A DNA stretch of 64,000 nt from an uncultured Marinobacter sp. GTDB taxonomy: Bacteria; Pseudomonadota; Gammaproteobacteria; Pseudomonadales; Oleiphilaceae. Made by a program: the position numbers and the translations under genes. Each line of letters opens with the position of its first letter. Within the stretch, counting starts at the first letter, position 1. The notes beneath the pieces were generated by a model. That model had not been told where the DNA came from and made no database searches. It worked only from the letters and a program-made list of their open reading frames with translations. Below, one piece after another: positions 17,721 through 26,052 of the stretch. The stretch lies in contig NZ_CAMPJO010000001.1 in assembly GCF_946886895.1 (NCBI RefSeq), forward strand, positions 543,610-607,609, given 5' to 3'.

Positions 17721-17925
17721 CGTCCAGATCCTCCATCGTATGAGTCACTTCCTGACTCTCGTATTCCCCTGCGCCTCGCTGCCATACGTCAACCGTAAAG
17801 GTCAGCGAAAGGCTTCTTACCCGGTAACGGGTTTCAACTCGCTCATAGTCCGATTGCGGCGTAAAGTCAGATAGCTGGGACTTGCCGATCATGAAGTTGA
17901 TTGACTGGTTCTGCCCGTCGAACAT
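17704..17925 (-). pseudogene. B2: short fragment before A2, possible orphan effector tip
   Basis: Same as B1 in sequence and layout, ending EDLDVEWQR and overlapping the A2 start. Possible starts are the ATG at 17925 beside the palindromic element or the ATG at 17892; neither has a ribosome-binding site. Complete identity with B1 shows that the B-A block was copied recently as one unit. Confidence 0.45.
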
Positions 17926-17979
17926 TGGGGTCAGACCCCAATGCATTTGAACGGACGAAATGTCACGGGGTCTGACCCC
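17923..17979. repeat. Pair of GGGGTCAGACCCC palindromic elements, second copy
   Basis: Identical to the pair at 16633-16689, at 17923-17943 and 17967-17979, between the A3 stop codon and fragment B2. Confidence 0.7.
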
Positions 17980-17987
17980 AGTGAGTT

Positions 17988-19010
17988 CTACGCCATCGTC
18001 GCCTCGTTCAGATTCGGCACGCTGTATTGCATCTGGTCCTCCAGCGTGTGCCATGGGAAATTCCGGATTTTGTCCATGTGGGCGGGGTAGCCCTCTTTTT
18101 CCCACCATTCCAGGTCCAGCGTGGCCCAGTAGTCGGCGGGGCGTTGGCGTTTGCCCGCTGCGTCGTACTCGGCGGTGGTGGGATCCAGGTGGCGGTAGGG
18201 TTCGAGGGCCGGGATATCCGGCAGTGGCTGGCTGACATCCATGTAGCGCTGGAGTTCATCCCAGTGAGCGTAGAGTTCCACTTTCTGCGTGCTGTGCACC
18301 TCGGCAACCGCCGTCTGCCAGCCGCTGTAGCGGTGGCGAAGCTGTAGCTTATAGCTGACCGGCCCTTTGGGTTGGACGTGGTAAGAAATGTAAGGGTCGA
18401 ACTCGATAAACGGCGCCTCGAAGGTTTCTTCACGCCAGGTGCGGAATTTGACCATGCCGGTGGGGCGGAAGAAGCCGCAGCCCAGGTCTTTAACGATGAA
18501 GTCGGGGTTGCGCTCGAGGAACCAGGTGAAGGGGTAGCGGAAGAATAGGTGGAGGCACACAACGGCAAAGATCGGAAAAGTGCCATGCACCAATCCGCTG
18601 ACAATGTCAGTTTTTAATACAACAATTAAAAACGTAGCAAACGTACAGAAAAGCCAAAACTTAAATAAAAATACGTCGGCGAAGCCACCAGCCAACATTA
18701 ATAAAAGCTGCCAACGAGTTTTTATAAAATCGGTCGGTTTTTTTTGATGAGTCCATGCGGGCCCGGCCAAATTTTTCCTGCCGAGTCCAGATGCACGTTG
18801 TTGATAGGTTTCAGCTGAGTTCGGACTCACATGGATATTTAAACCAGCAAAATTCGCCCAACCCAAACGTTCAACCAGGTCGCCACCTTCCAAGGCCTTT
18901 GCAAATCCTCCCGGATTTTCCAAAGGTTTTTGCCTTGGAATCAAGTCAGAGCGAAAAGCTGTCTCATAATACTCACTCATCGAGTCTGATTGATTATCGC
19001 TGCCACTCAA
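17988..19010 (-). CDS. A3: duplicated two-helix membrane protein, candidate T6SS immunity
   Basis: A 340-residue protein, the first of the three A genes in the transcription direction. The N-terminal part has diverged modestly (LIPRQKPLENPGG). The membrane segment (MLAGGFADVFLFKFWLFCTFATFLIVVL, about 103-165) is unlike A1 and A2, and its DNA is visibly AT-rich (18590-18770). The C-terminal part is shared with A1 and A2. It starts within the end of fragment B3. Function unknown; candidate immunity by position. It is probably cotranscribed with the DUF6708-like gene and the effector. Confidence 0.75.
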   Translation of the reverse strand: MSGSDNQSDSMSEYYETAFRSDLIPRQKPLENPGGFAKALEGGDLVERLGWANFAGLNIHVSPNSAETYQQRASGLGRKNLAGPAWTHQKKPTDFIKTRWQLLLMLAGGFADVFLFKFWLFCTFATFLIVVLKTDIVSGLVHGTFPIFAVVCLHLFFRYPFTWFLERNPDFIVKDLGCGFFRPTGMVKFRTWREETFEAPFIEFDPYISYHVQPKGPVSYKLQLRHRYSGWQTAVAEVHSTQKVELYAHWDELQRYMDVSQPLPDIPALEPYRHLDPTTAEYDAAGKRQRPADYWATLDLEWWEKEGYPAHMDKIRNFPWHTLEDQMQYSVPNLNEATMA

Positions 19011-19265
19011 CGTCCAGATCCTCCATCGTATGAGTCACTTCCTGACTCTGGTATTCCTGCGCATCTCGGTGCCATACGTCAACCGTAAAGGTCAACGAAA
19101 GGCTTTTTACCCGGTAACTGGTTTCAACGCGCTCATAGTCCGATTGCGGCACAAAGTCTGATAACTGCGACTTGCCGATCATGAAGTTGATTGACTGACG
19201 CTGCTCGTCGAAGTCGTTTTCAATGCCTTGACGGATGGTGCCCGATTTTCTGGCAATGGTTCGAA
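18994..19265 (-). pseudogene. B3: longest fragment of the B series, before A3
   Basis: An open frame from the palindromic element to the start of A3. It includes an N-terminal part absent from B1 and B2 (TIARKSGTIRQGIENDFDEQ), then the shared SINFMIGKSQLSDF and VEDLDVEWQR-like end. The only ATG is internal at 19182, with no good ribosome-binding site; the frame otherwise opens with TTG inside the palindrome. Inference: the 3' end of a formerly longer gene cut by the palindromic element, later copied in shortened form as B1 and B2. Confidence 0.45.
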
Positions 19266-19286
19266 CATTGGGGTCAGACCCCAATG
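19266..19286. repeat. GGGGTCAGACCCC palindromic element, single copy
   Basis: The same 21-base palindrome as at 16633 and 17923, here alone, 7 bases beyond the stop codon of the DUF6708-like gene and directly before fragment B3. Confidence 0.7.
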
Positions 19287-19293
19287 CATTAAG

Positions 19294-20169
19294 TCAGTAG
19301 TAATTAATCTTCCCGAAAATGGCTTCGATTTCCTTCGGCCACTTGTATTTAAAGGGAGTAAACTTCCACCAATACATGGTTGGCATAAAGAGGATTAATA
19401 ATAAAGTGTCGACGATACGTGCCGCCATTGACTTAGAGGGTATGTCTTTACGATATGAGTCATAATTAGCCATAACAAGGTTGTCAGCGTCTTCTTCAAC
19501 GACCCCTTCGTTGTAGTACCTGACAATAAAATTCCATTTCCGATACATATCCTCTTCCTTGAACCCGGAAGAGATCTTCTTGCGTTGTAGGGGCATCTTG
19601 GGGGGCTTCCCGCAAAAGTAATGCTTTTCCCGCATGAACAACTGGGCGTAGTACTGCCGTTCCCACACAACACCGGAGCCCAAATATTGCCAGTTGTAGG
19701 AAAAAGTTACTTCCAGCTCGTCCCAAGGGATCCGGTAAAAGGTGCCCCGGTGCCCTGCGTAGACAACCCCCCCCTTCCGGTCGATCCGGACCGGCAGTGT
19801 GAGGGGGAAGAAGATCTCGAACAGGTAGATGGCTACCCAAACGGGCCCGAAAGCGACCAATACCGCCAGCAATGCCTTCGAATAGAACAGGCTAACAATC
19901 CAGCCCAACGCCAGCACTACTGCCATGAACAGATTTATGACAGACAATTGGAACCGCCTAAAGATCAAGAAGGCCGAACGAATGTCCATGAACCTTTCGC
20001 TGAAGTAGGCGACACCATACTCCATGTCCTCCGAGGAATCGGACACATCCACCACTTTCCGGGCCGGTGGGCTGGCAAGCCGAGCACCATGAGTGCGGTA
20101 CAGCTTTTTTTCCAGCTCTTGTTCCAGGTCCGTTTCCGGGAAATCACACTTCAAAGGCGAGTCTTTCAT
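19294..20169 (-). CDS. DUF6708-like membrane protein, best-placed candidate immunity to the VasX-like effector
   Basis: A 291-residue protein. The N-terminal soluble part has TDLEQELEKKLYRTHGARLAS; two membrane helices lie at about 85-105 and 110-135; then LPVRIDRKGGVVYAGHRG followed by IPWDELEVTF, a pattern I associate with DUF6708 proteins of T6SS effector loci. A further C-terminal hydrophobic stretch lies at about 255-275. It overlaps the end of the effector gene by 26 bases. A GTG at 20175 two codons earlier, with GAGGAA upstream, is an alternative start. In V. cholerae the gene directly after vasX is the immunity gene tsiV2, so the same role is inferred here. The family label is moderately sure, the function unproven. 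Confidence 0.7.
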   Translation of the reverse strand: MKDSPLKCDFPETDLEQELEKKLYRTHGARLASPPARKVVDVSDSSEDMEYGVAYFSERFMDIRSAFLIFRRFQLSVINLFMAVVLALGWIVSLFYSKALLAVLVAFGPVWVAIYLFEIFFPLTLPVRIDRKGGVVYAGHRGTFYRIPWDELEVTFSYNWQYLGSGVVWERQYYAQLFMREKHYFCGKPPKMPLQRKKISSGFKEEDMYRKWNFIVRYYNEGVVEEDADNLVMANYDSYRKDIPSKSMAARIVDTLLLILFMPTMYWWKFTPFKYKWPKEIEAIFGKINYY

Positions 20170-23008
20170 CGACACCCAATTCCTCTACATCGTTTCCATT
20201 CAGGATAATACGGAGTCCGTTTTCACCCGTGACTTTGCGGCCGTCCTTCTCGTACTTAATCAGCATCTCAAGCTGGTCACACTTGTTGTGGTTATAGTGG
20301 TCAAACCGATATAGAACACCCTCAGCGGAGGCGTCTAAATGCTTCATCCTGTAAAACAAGTCTGTGATATCTCTCGGTTCATCTTTCGCAAACCAGCTCG
20401 TGTCCACCTCGAACAGCTTGATGGAACACGTGCAGGTTCCTTCACTATAACCCGGCAAATACACCACAAAGGAGGTCATTTCCGACATGACCTGATGCTC
20501 ACCCCGGTTTATATCCCAATGCCGACCGATGTGCTCGGTCACCCGCACAATCGGAGAAAACAGCATGTAATAAAACGCATCCAGTTCCGCTTCAAAATAA
20601 CGCCTGACATCGACGCCCTCATCCTGAGAAATAACGGTTCGGCTTTCCTCCAGCAGTTCCGCGCTCGATGGCCTGGACTGTTCATCCCAGTAACGCAACG
20701 TAGGCGCATTGCCCCAGAAGGACAGTGACAGGAAATCCTCGATCCGGGACCAGGCGATGTATAGCTGGACCATGCTGACGACAAACGACACCGCAATCAA
20801 AACCGCACCCACCACGAGCACAACAGCCACACCTGCCCCGGTAACCGCACCCACCACTGCCAGAGAAGCCAAATAAGTGATACCGATGCTCAGCCCAATC
20901 TGAACCCCGGACAGGGCCACCATCGTGGAATGGCCCGTGTTCAAAGCCCTGTAGCCCCTCTGACCTTCCAAACCTATTGTGAGCAAAACACCTACATAGG
21001 GAAGGTACTTAACAGCCGCTCTCGCGATGAATTTTGTACCTTTAGACACTACTCGAACAGCTTTTGCTCCGCTAAGAGCCACCGACACCCTGGCCCTAGC
21101 TACTGACAGGTTCGCCTCCAGGGCCCTGGCGTGTTCCTCCCTGACCAGCAGCCCGCTGAGGTTGACCACGCCTTCGCCGATACTCCACAGGCCAGATGCA
21201 AAGTATCCCCACCGGTCGATGACGGATCGATCGCCCAGCATCACATCCTGTTGGGTTTTTTCCAGCCCGGAAAACAGGCTTGCCACGTTAATCGCGTGAA
21301 AAAAGGTGACGGCCCCAATGAACTTGCCCCGGTGCTGCTTGATGCTTTCAACCACCGGATCCAGCCGTGTATGAAGCCAGCCGAAGGGATTGTCCTTGAA
21401 GTCCGGGGTCAGGTGGAATACGTCAATCAGGGTTCTGTTCAGGTAGCTCCGGACCCTTGCATCCGCCATGCCGGCGGCCAGGGGCGTCATTGTTAGTTCA
21501 GACAGGTTATGGCCAGCGGCTTCCAGTGATTTGCGGTGGACCGCCGTGAGCAGGTCCGTCGCGGTATTCAGGGTTATTCCCTGCCGGTGAACATCTATGG
21601 CATAGCGTTTCTGGACGGCCTTGATCCACTTTTTCCACTGCGGCCAGGTTTGAGAGTCTTTCGCCCAAGTCCCCATCTTTGCGGCGGGAGCGGCAAACTC
21701 CAACATCAGCGTTTCCGTAGCCGTGCTAACGTGCACATACGCCGGCATATCGAATATGCTGTCTACAATCTTCAGGCTGCCATAGTCAAAGCCGGGGAGG
21801 TCTTTCAGTTTCTGGGCAATGCCGTTAGTGGCGGATGCCAGGAACAGTGTGGTTTTTATCATGTTCCCGACTGTACCGGCTTCGCCTTCATCCGCAGCCA
21901 GCCACGTTTCGGCGTCTTCCTTGCCCTTTTCCGCACTGACATAGCCGTCCAGTATATCGGCCAGTTCCTGCTCGACCGCCTCAAACCCCTCCGCGCAGTA
22001 ACAGTCGTTGAACTCCAGTTTCCTGGCTAACTGGTCGGAGTCAATCCAGCGCTTCCAATCATCGAATATCAATGCGCGGGCCTGGTCATACTCTTCCAGC
22101 TGCTTGTGGTAGCTTTCAACGAAGGCGTCTTTTTCCCTTGAACGAATTCGTTCTTTCAGCTCCTCGGCGACTTCCTGCTGGTCTTCATCCGACTCTTTCT
22201 TGCTGGCCTCACGAGCGATAAGTGCGTCCACCATCTGGGAGGTGGTGTAGGCGTATGAATTCTCCTCCGCATAATTCATGATCAGATTTACATGAAGGGC
22301 ATGCAGTTGGCCCAGCTCGGAGGTGATGCCAATTTCATCCTCAAGAGCTACGCAGTACGAAAATTCAGTTTCTTTTTTACACTGCCCCTGCAAATCCGGC
22401 TCACTGATTCCCTGTGCAAAATCCGTGAGACTCCACTCGAAATCCATTGGCTCTGGTCGAAAGTCCTCAACCACGCCATTTATGGTTTCGGTTTCGCTGA
22501 TATTAACGTCTTCACGCCTTTCTGGTAGCCCTCTCAAGTCGAACGAGTGCATATGCTCTTCACGGGCTTGCGTATCGGTTCGTACCAGTTCCTGCAGCCG
22601 CGCAGTCCATCGATGCTGCACGAATTTCAGAAGCACCTTCCCTTCCGCCGGGTGATGTATGGCGGGTAAAGCACTTTGCGCATCAGCACCTGGAAGAAGT
22701 ACCGAGTTCACACCAGGTTGTACTTCGGTTATCAGGCCTTGCTCATTGACTCGGTATTCATGCAGCGTCCCAAAGACTTCGGAAAACATATACACCCAAC
22801 CGGTAGTCAGTTTACGAACACAATAATGGGTGTTTTCAAGTGCGACGGAGGGTGGGCGAAAGTTGGCTGGCAGAGCAACCTCCTCCTGACTGATCGCCCA
22901 GCGAACCGGATACAACGCAACGGTTTTGAGCTGGAGCGGACACACCTGTGCGGCTGAATCGACGTCATCAGCACCCTGTAAAAACGCTGAGCTGTTGGCG
23001 CTACCCAT
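20144..23008 (-). CDS. VasX-like T6SS effector, predicted pore former
   Basis: A 954-residue protein. Residues about 20-170 (CPLQLKTVALYPVRWAISQ, then LTTGWVYMF and FGTLHEYRV) match the VasX N-terminal region found in many T6SS effectors (BTH_I2691 family). A long helical middle includes charged coiled coil at about 290-340. A hydrophobic cluster follows near 565-590, 665-685 and 695-755 (IGLSIGITYLASLAVVGAV and Val/Ala-rich repeats), then a C-terminal beta-rich domain ending near KDGRKVTG. Known: VasX of V. cholerae disrupts inner membranes and is delivered with VgrG through a DUF4123 adaptor. The start overlaps the adaptor gene by 8 bases (ATGGGTAG). No enzyme motif is visible. Confidence 0.85.
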   Translation of the reverse strand: MGSANSSAFLQGADDVDSAAQVCPLQLKTVALYPVRWAISQEEVALPANFRPPSVALENTHYCVRKLTTGWVYMFSEVFGTLHEYRVNEQGLITEVQPGVNSVLLPGADAQSALPAIHHPAEGKVLLKFVQHRWTARLQELVRTDTQAREEHMHSFDLRGLPERREDVNISETETINGVVEDFRPEPMDFEWSLTDFAQGISEPDLQGQCKKETEFSYCVALEDEIGITSELGQLHALHVNLIMNYAEENSYAYTTSQMVDALIAREASKKESDEDQQEVAEELKERIRSREKDAFVESYHKQLEEYDQARALIFDDWKRWIDSDQLARKLEFNDCYCAEGFEAVEQELADILDGYVSAEKGKEDAETWLAADEGEAGTVGNMIKTTLFLASATNGIAQKLKDLPGFDYGSLKIVDSIFDMPAYVHVSTATETLMLEFAAPAAKMGTWAKDSQTWPQWKKWIKAVQKRYAIDVHRQGITLNTATDLLTAVHRKSLEAAGHNLSELTMTPLAAGMADARVRSYLNRTLIDVFHLTPDFKDNPFGWLHTRLDPVVESIKQHRGKFIGAVTFFHAINVASLFSGLEKTQQDVMLGDRSVIDRWGYFASGLWSIGEGVVNLSGLLVREEHARALEANLSVARARVSVALSGAKAVRVVSKGTKFIARAAVKYLPYVGVLLTIGLEGQRGYRALNTGHSTMVALSGVQIGLSIGITYLASLAVVGAVTGAGVAVVLVVGAVLIAVSFVVSMVQLYIAWSRIEDFLSLSFWGNAPTLRYWDEQSRPSSAELLEESRTVISQDEGVDVRRYFEAELDAFYYMLFSPIVRVTEHIGRHWDINRGEHQVMSEMTSFVVYLPGYSEGTCTCSIKLFEVDTSWFAKDEPRDITDLFYRMKHLDASAEGVLYRFDHYNHNKCDQLEMLIKYEKDGRKVTGENGLRIILNGNDVEELGVDERLAFEV

Positions 23009-23867
23009 GGACCAGTCCCTCCGTTGACTTTTTCTCAGCGAATTCTGCAATTCGCGCTATGGCTTTTCCCGGTGTGGTGGAATTCTCTTCCCACAAATTC
23101 AGCACATCGCTATCTTCAAACGCATTATGCCCAAGCCAGCCGATAATATTGATATACAGGGCAATATCGCGGGTGCTGTACAGCCCTCGTGTTTTTGCGG
23201 CATCCATCAATGCAGAAACCGCCTTCCAATCCTGCCCGTTTGCGTCAGATTGCTGAAGCAAATGAGGAAAATAGCTGACAGTGTGAAGCTCGAGTTTCCT
23301 GAGGGCTGTTCGTTCCGCCGCTCTTTCCATGGCAGCCTGATGTTCCTCCCGAATATTGAACACCTCGTTCTGCCGCTCACTTGATGGCTGGTCGTTGTAA
23401 AAACATTCCCACTCACCGGTACGACGATCCTGAATGGCCACTGCACGGCAAGGCCCCATCAGGCGCCTCGTATCTTCACCAGACCTATCCTGTTTCAACA
23501 GATGCCGCGCGATTTCGGGATCATAGAACCGAAAAACCACGCCATCACCCGTAGCCAGTTGAGCCGTCAGTAATCCGCGCAGGTACTCCAAAACCTCATC
23601 AAACTGACAATCGGCCTGTAAGATGATAGCGACGCCCAGAGGCTTCCACTCATCAAAACACCTCTGCACCAGTGCGCTAGTTAAACGTGTTTCCACCAGC
23701 CAGGGTGATACTTCCGACAAATCGGCGAGTTCAGTTTTTCGGTAAAGCACATCGCAACGAGGGCTCAATTCTTCACGGTAAATAGCCTGAGATACATCGT
23801 TTACCTTTGCGCCATCGATGAGGAGGAAGGTGTTTCCTGAGTCTGGAAGGCCCACCAGATTAACCAT
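23001..23867 (-). CDS. DUF4123 adaptor protein (VasW/Tec type)
   Basis: A 288-residue protein. The N-terminal half is a typical DUF4123 domain: FLLIDGAKV, then SPWLVET and GVVFRFYDPEIARHLL, with the conserved Arg-Phe-Tyr-Asp segment. The C-terminal part is helical. Known: DUF4123 proteins are chaperones that load an effector encoded next door onto its VgrG; VasW does this for VasX. The start ATG shares bases with the VgrG stop codon (TGATG), and its own stop lies inside the effector start, so the three genes are translationally coupled. Confidence 0.92.
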   Translation of the reverse strand: MVNLVGLPDSGNTFLLIDGAKVNDVSQAIYREELSPRCDVLYRKTELADLSEVSPWLVETRLTSALVQRCFDEWKPLGVAIILQADCQFDEVLEYLRGLLTAQLATGDGVVFRFYDPEIARHLLKQDRSGEDTRRLMGPCRAVAIQDRRTGEWECFYNDQPSSERQNEVFNIREEHQAAMERAAERTALRKLELHTVSYFPHLLQQSDANGQDWKAVSALMDAAKTRGLYSTRDIALYINIIGWLGHNAFEDSDVLNLWEENSTTPGKAIARIAEFAEKKSTEGLVHG

Positions 23868-25948
23868 CAGATCGCCCCTTGTGATTCTGGTGAGCAGACC
23901 TGACAAATTCCCTTACCCTGGTTCGCGGCATTTCTGATAGCGCGTATCTGGTCTGCCGTGGCCATGGGGCGCTGAGGTGACTCCGGCAACTTTTCAGGAG
24001 CTGCCTTAATAACCCCGGCTTTCTCCACCAACCCCGGCATCTCCGGCACCTGCACCTTCTGTCCACTGCCCTTGCCCGGCGATCCACCGGCGTTCATTTT
24101 GATGGCCGCGCCACCCATGGCGACGCCACTGGGATCGATTTTCACAAAGCTGCCGCCGGCCTTGAGGGTGATTTCGGCACCCGCTTCGATGACGACTTTC
24201 TGGCCGGCTTTGATGTGCAGTTCGGTGCCGGAGTCGCTGAGCCAGGCGGTGCCGGCCTTCAGGTGTAGGGTGCCCGACACCGTGAAGCTGTGGTCTTTGC
24301 CGGTTTTATCACGCTTCTCGCCGTCCACCGTGTGGTGGCTGTCGCCTTTGGTGTGGCTGAAAGCGTGGTTCTCCACCGTTCGGTGACTGTCGTTTTTAAT
24401 CACTTCGGTGCGGTTGTGTTCAGTGAGCAGGTCCAGGTCCTTCTGGGCGTGAACGTAGATCTGTTCCTGATCCGCTTCGTCCTCAAACCGCAGTTCGTTG
24501 CTGCCCTCCCCTTTGTGGGTCTTGGTTTTCAGGGTGGTGCGGGTTTTGTGCTCCGGCAGCGCGTACGGTGGCGTGTTGGTGGCATGGTAGGTTCTTCCGG
24601 TGATGATCGGCTGGTCCGGGTCGCCGTCCAGAAAGGAGACGATGACTTCGTGGCCAATCCTGGGCAAGGCCGTAAAGCCATACTGGCCACCGGCCCAGCC
24701 CTGGCTGACCCGGAGCCAGGCGCTTGAGTGTTCGTCGTTCTTTGAGTATCGGTCCCAGGGAAACCGCACCTTTACCCGGCCGTACTGGTCGCAGTGGATC
24801 TCTTCGCCTTCCGGGCCGGTGACGATGGCCATCTGGGGGCCGTCCATGATGGGGCGGTGGTTGCAGATCGGGCGCCAGGTCTTGTCCGCCGGAATGGCGT
24901 TGAAGTGGTTGCGATAGGTGGTCGGCTCACTGCCGCCCTCTTCTTCCAACGCCTGGGGCTGAGTGCCGGTGTGGGTGATGGCGGTGAGCAGCCAGTCCCG
25001 GTTGAGGGGGTCGCTGTCGTGGTCGGTCAGGGCAACCTTGGCACCGGGGGTGAAGTCCGGGCGGTTGCTCTCGCCGTTGGCGGTGCTGGCGTCGTTGCGC
25101 AGGGCGTCCAGCCGGGTTTCGGTGAAGGGTTGGCCACTGGCGTCCTGTTTGAAGCGGCCCGGGTAGTCGTAGTGCTGGTAATCCTCCCGGTGCGACAGCC
25201 CGGCCCCGGCCTGTTGGTGCATCAGGGCGTAGGCGGGGTTTTTGAAGGTGTAGTCCTTGAGGGCCACCGAGGCCACGCTGACCCGTTCCTGGTAGCGGAA
25301 GCGGTAGACACAGGGCTGTCGGGTGCTGCCGCCGGCTTTGGTGTTGCAGGTGGCCGGGGCCAGGGTCGGGGCATCGCCGTGGTGGTCGGCAAACACCAGG
25401 GCCGGGGGTTCGCTGCCCTCCACCGCTCCGTGCTGGTAGCGGTAGTGCCAGCCTTCCTCGGCGGCCAGGCGCTCCACAAAGGCCAGGTCGCTTTCCCGGT
25501 GCTGCACGCAGTATTCCCGCTCTTGCGGGGGGCGTTTCAGGTCGAACACCGTATCGATAACGCCCCGCTCTTCGAGCAGGGTGCGCACGATGGCGTCGGT
25601 GCGTTGCGTCTGGAAGATGCGGCTGTTGTGCATCAGGCCCAGGCGCCAGAGCGGGGGCTGGATGAGCACCTCATAGCGGGTGCGGCGGTGGCCGGTGTCG
25701 CCGCGGGCGAATTCGCGGACCACGCCGGTAAAACGGCGAAGCGGGGTGCCGTCCTGCCAGACCACGAGGTCCACCGGCTGTTCCAGAATGTCCGGCGCCG
25801 CCACCGACGGGTCGGTACTGGCCAGCTCAAGGCGGCCGTGGAACAGCTCGGACAGCCGTTCAGTCAGCGCAAAGCCGACAACGGAGAAGTGATCAGAGGG
25901 GAATTCGCCAATGGTGGCGGTGAACTGCAGTCCGCTTGCCTGGGGCAT
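23867..25948 (-). CDS. vgrG: VgrG spike protein
   Basis: A 693-residue VgrG/TssI. An N-terminal gp27-like part (residues 1-380) includes ERLAAEEGWHYRYQ. The OB-fold follows with GPEGEEIHCDQYGRVKVRFPWDR near 400 and the conserved WLRVSQGWAGGQYGF. The C-terminal gp5-like beta-helix has repeated TVENHAFSHTKGDSHHTVDGEK-type turns and a DUF2345-like block (LKAGTAWLSDSGTELHIKAGQ, truncated here for length). A short extension rich in Pro ends near CQVCSPESQ. It has no fused enzyme domain. Known: trimeric VgrG tips the Hcp tube and carries effectors. No PAAR gene lies nearby. Confidence 0.96.
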   Translation of the reverse strand: MPQASGLQFTATIGEFPSDHFSVVGFALTERLSELFHGRLELASTDPSVAAPDILEQPVDLVVWQDGTPLRRFTGVVREFARGDTGHRRTRYEVLIQPPLWRLGLMHNSRIFQTQRTDAIVRTLLEERGVIDTVFDLKRPPQEREYCVQHRESDLAFVERLAAEEGWHYRYQHGAVEGSEPPALVFADHHGDAPTLAPATCNTKAGGSTRQPCVYRFRYQERVSVASVALKDYTFKNPAYALMHQQAGAGLSHREDYQHYDYPGRFKQDASGQPFTETRLDALRNDASTANGESNRPDFTPGAKVALTDHDSDPLNRDWLLTAITHTGTQPQALEEEGGSEPTTYRNHFNAIPADKTWRPICNHRPIMDGPQMAIVTGPEGEEIHCDQYGRVKVRFPWDRYSKNDEHSSAWLRVSQGWAGGQYGFTALPRIGHEVIVSFLDGDPDQPIITGRTYHATNTPPYALPEHKTRTTLKTKTHKGEGSNELRFEDEADQEQIYVHAQKDLDLLTEHNRTEVIKNDSHRTVENHAFSHTKGDSHHTVDGEKRDKTGKDHSFTVSGTLHLKAGTAWLSDSGTELHIKAGQKVVIEAGAEITLKAGGSFVKIDPSGVAMGGAAIKMNAGGSPGKGSGQKVQVPEMPGLVEKAGVIKAAPEKLPESPQRPMATADQIRAIRNAANQGKGICQVCSPESQGAI

Positions 25949-26010
25949 GTCTTCGGTCCCTGAAGAAGAAAGAATGTCGGGAACTTCGCACCATCCTGTA
26001 CGAAGTCATG

Positions 26011-26043
26011 GCTCTGGTGAAAACATTCCGCCTCCACCAGAGC
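26011..26043 (-). terminator. Hairpin between tssM and vgrG
   Basis: A perfect 9-base stem (gctctggtg at 26011-26019, caccagagc at 26035-26043) with a 15-base loop lies 9 bases after the tssM stop. No U-run follows. It may attenuate read-through from the core genes into the effector module, or mark the 3' end of the core transcript. Confidence 0.4.
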
Positions 26044-26052
26044 GACCCTAGT

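Larger units (their letters stand above)
17704..18545. repeat. Tandem repeat unit, copy 2 (about 842 bases)
   Basis: The partner of 16414-17255, covering B2, the spacer with palindromic elements and the 3' half of A3. Direct orientation, 1290-base offset. Only scattered single-base differences were seen, for example ttacgctcgagg in one copy and ttgcgctcgagg in the other near the 5' border. Confidence 0.9.
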
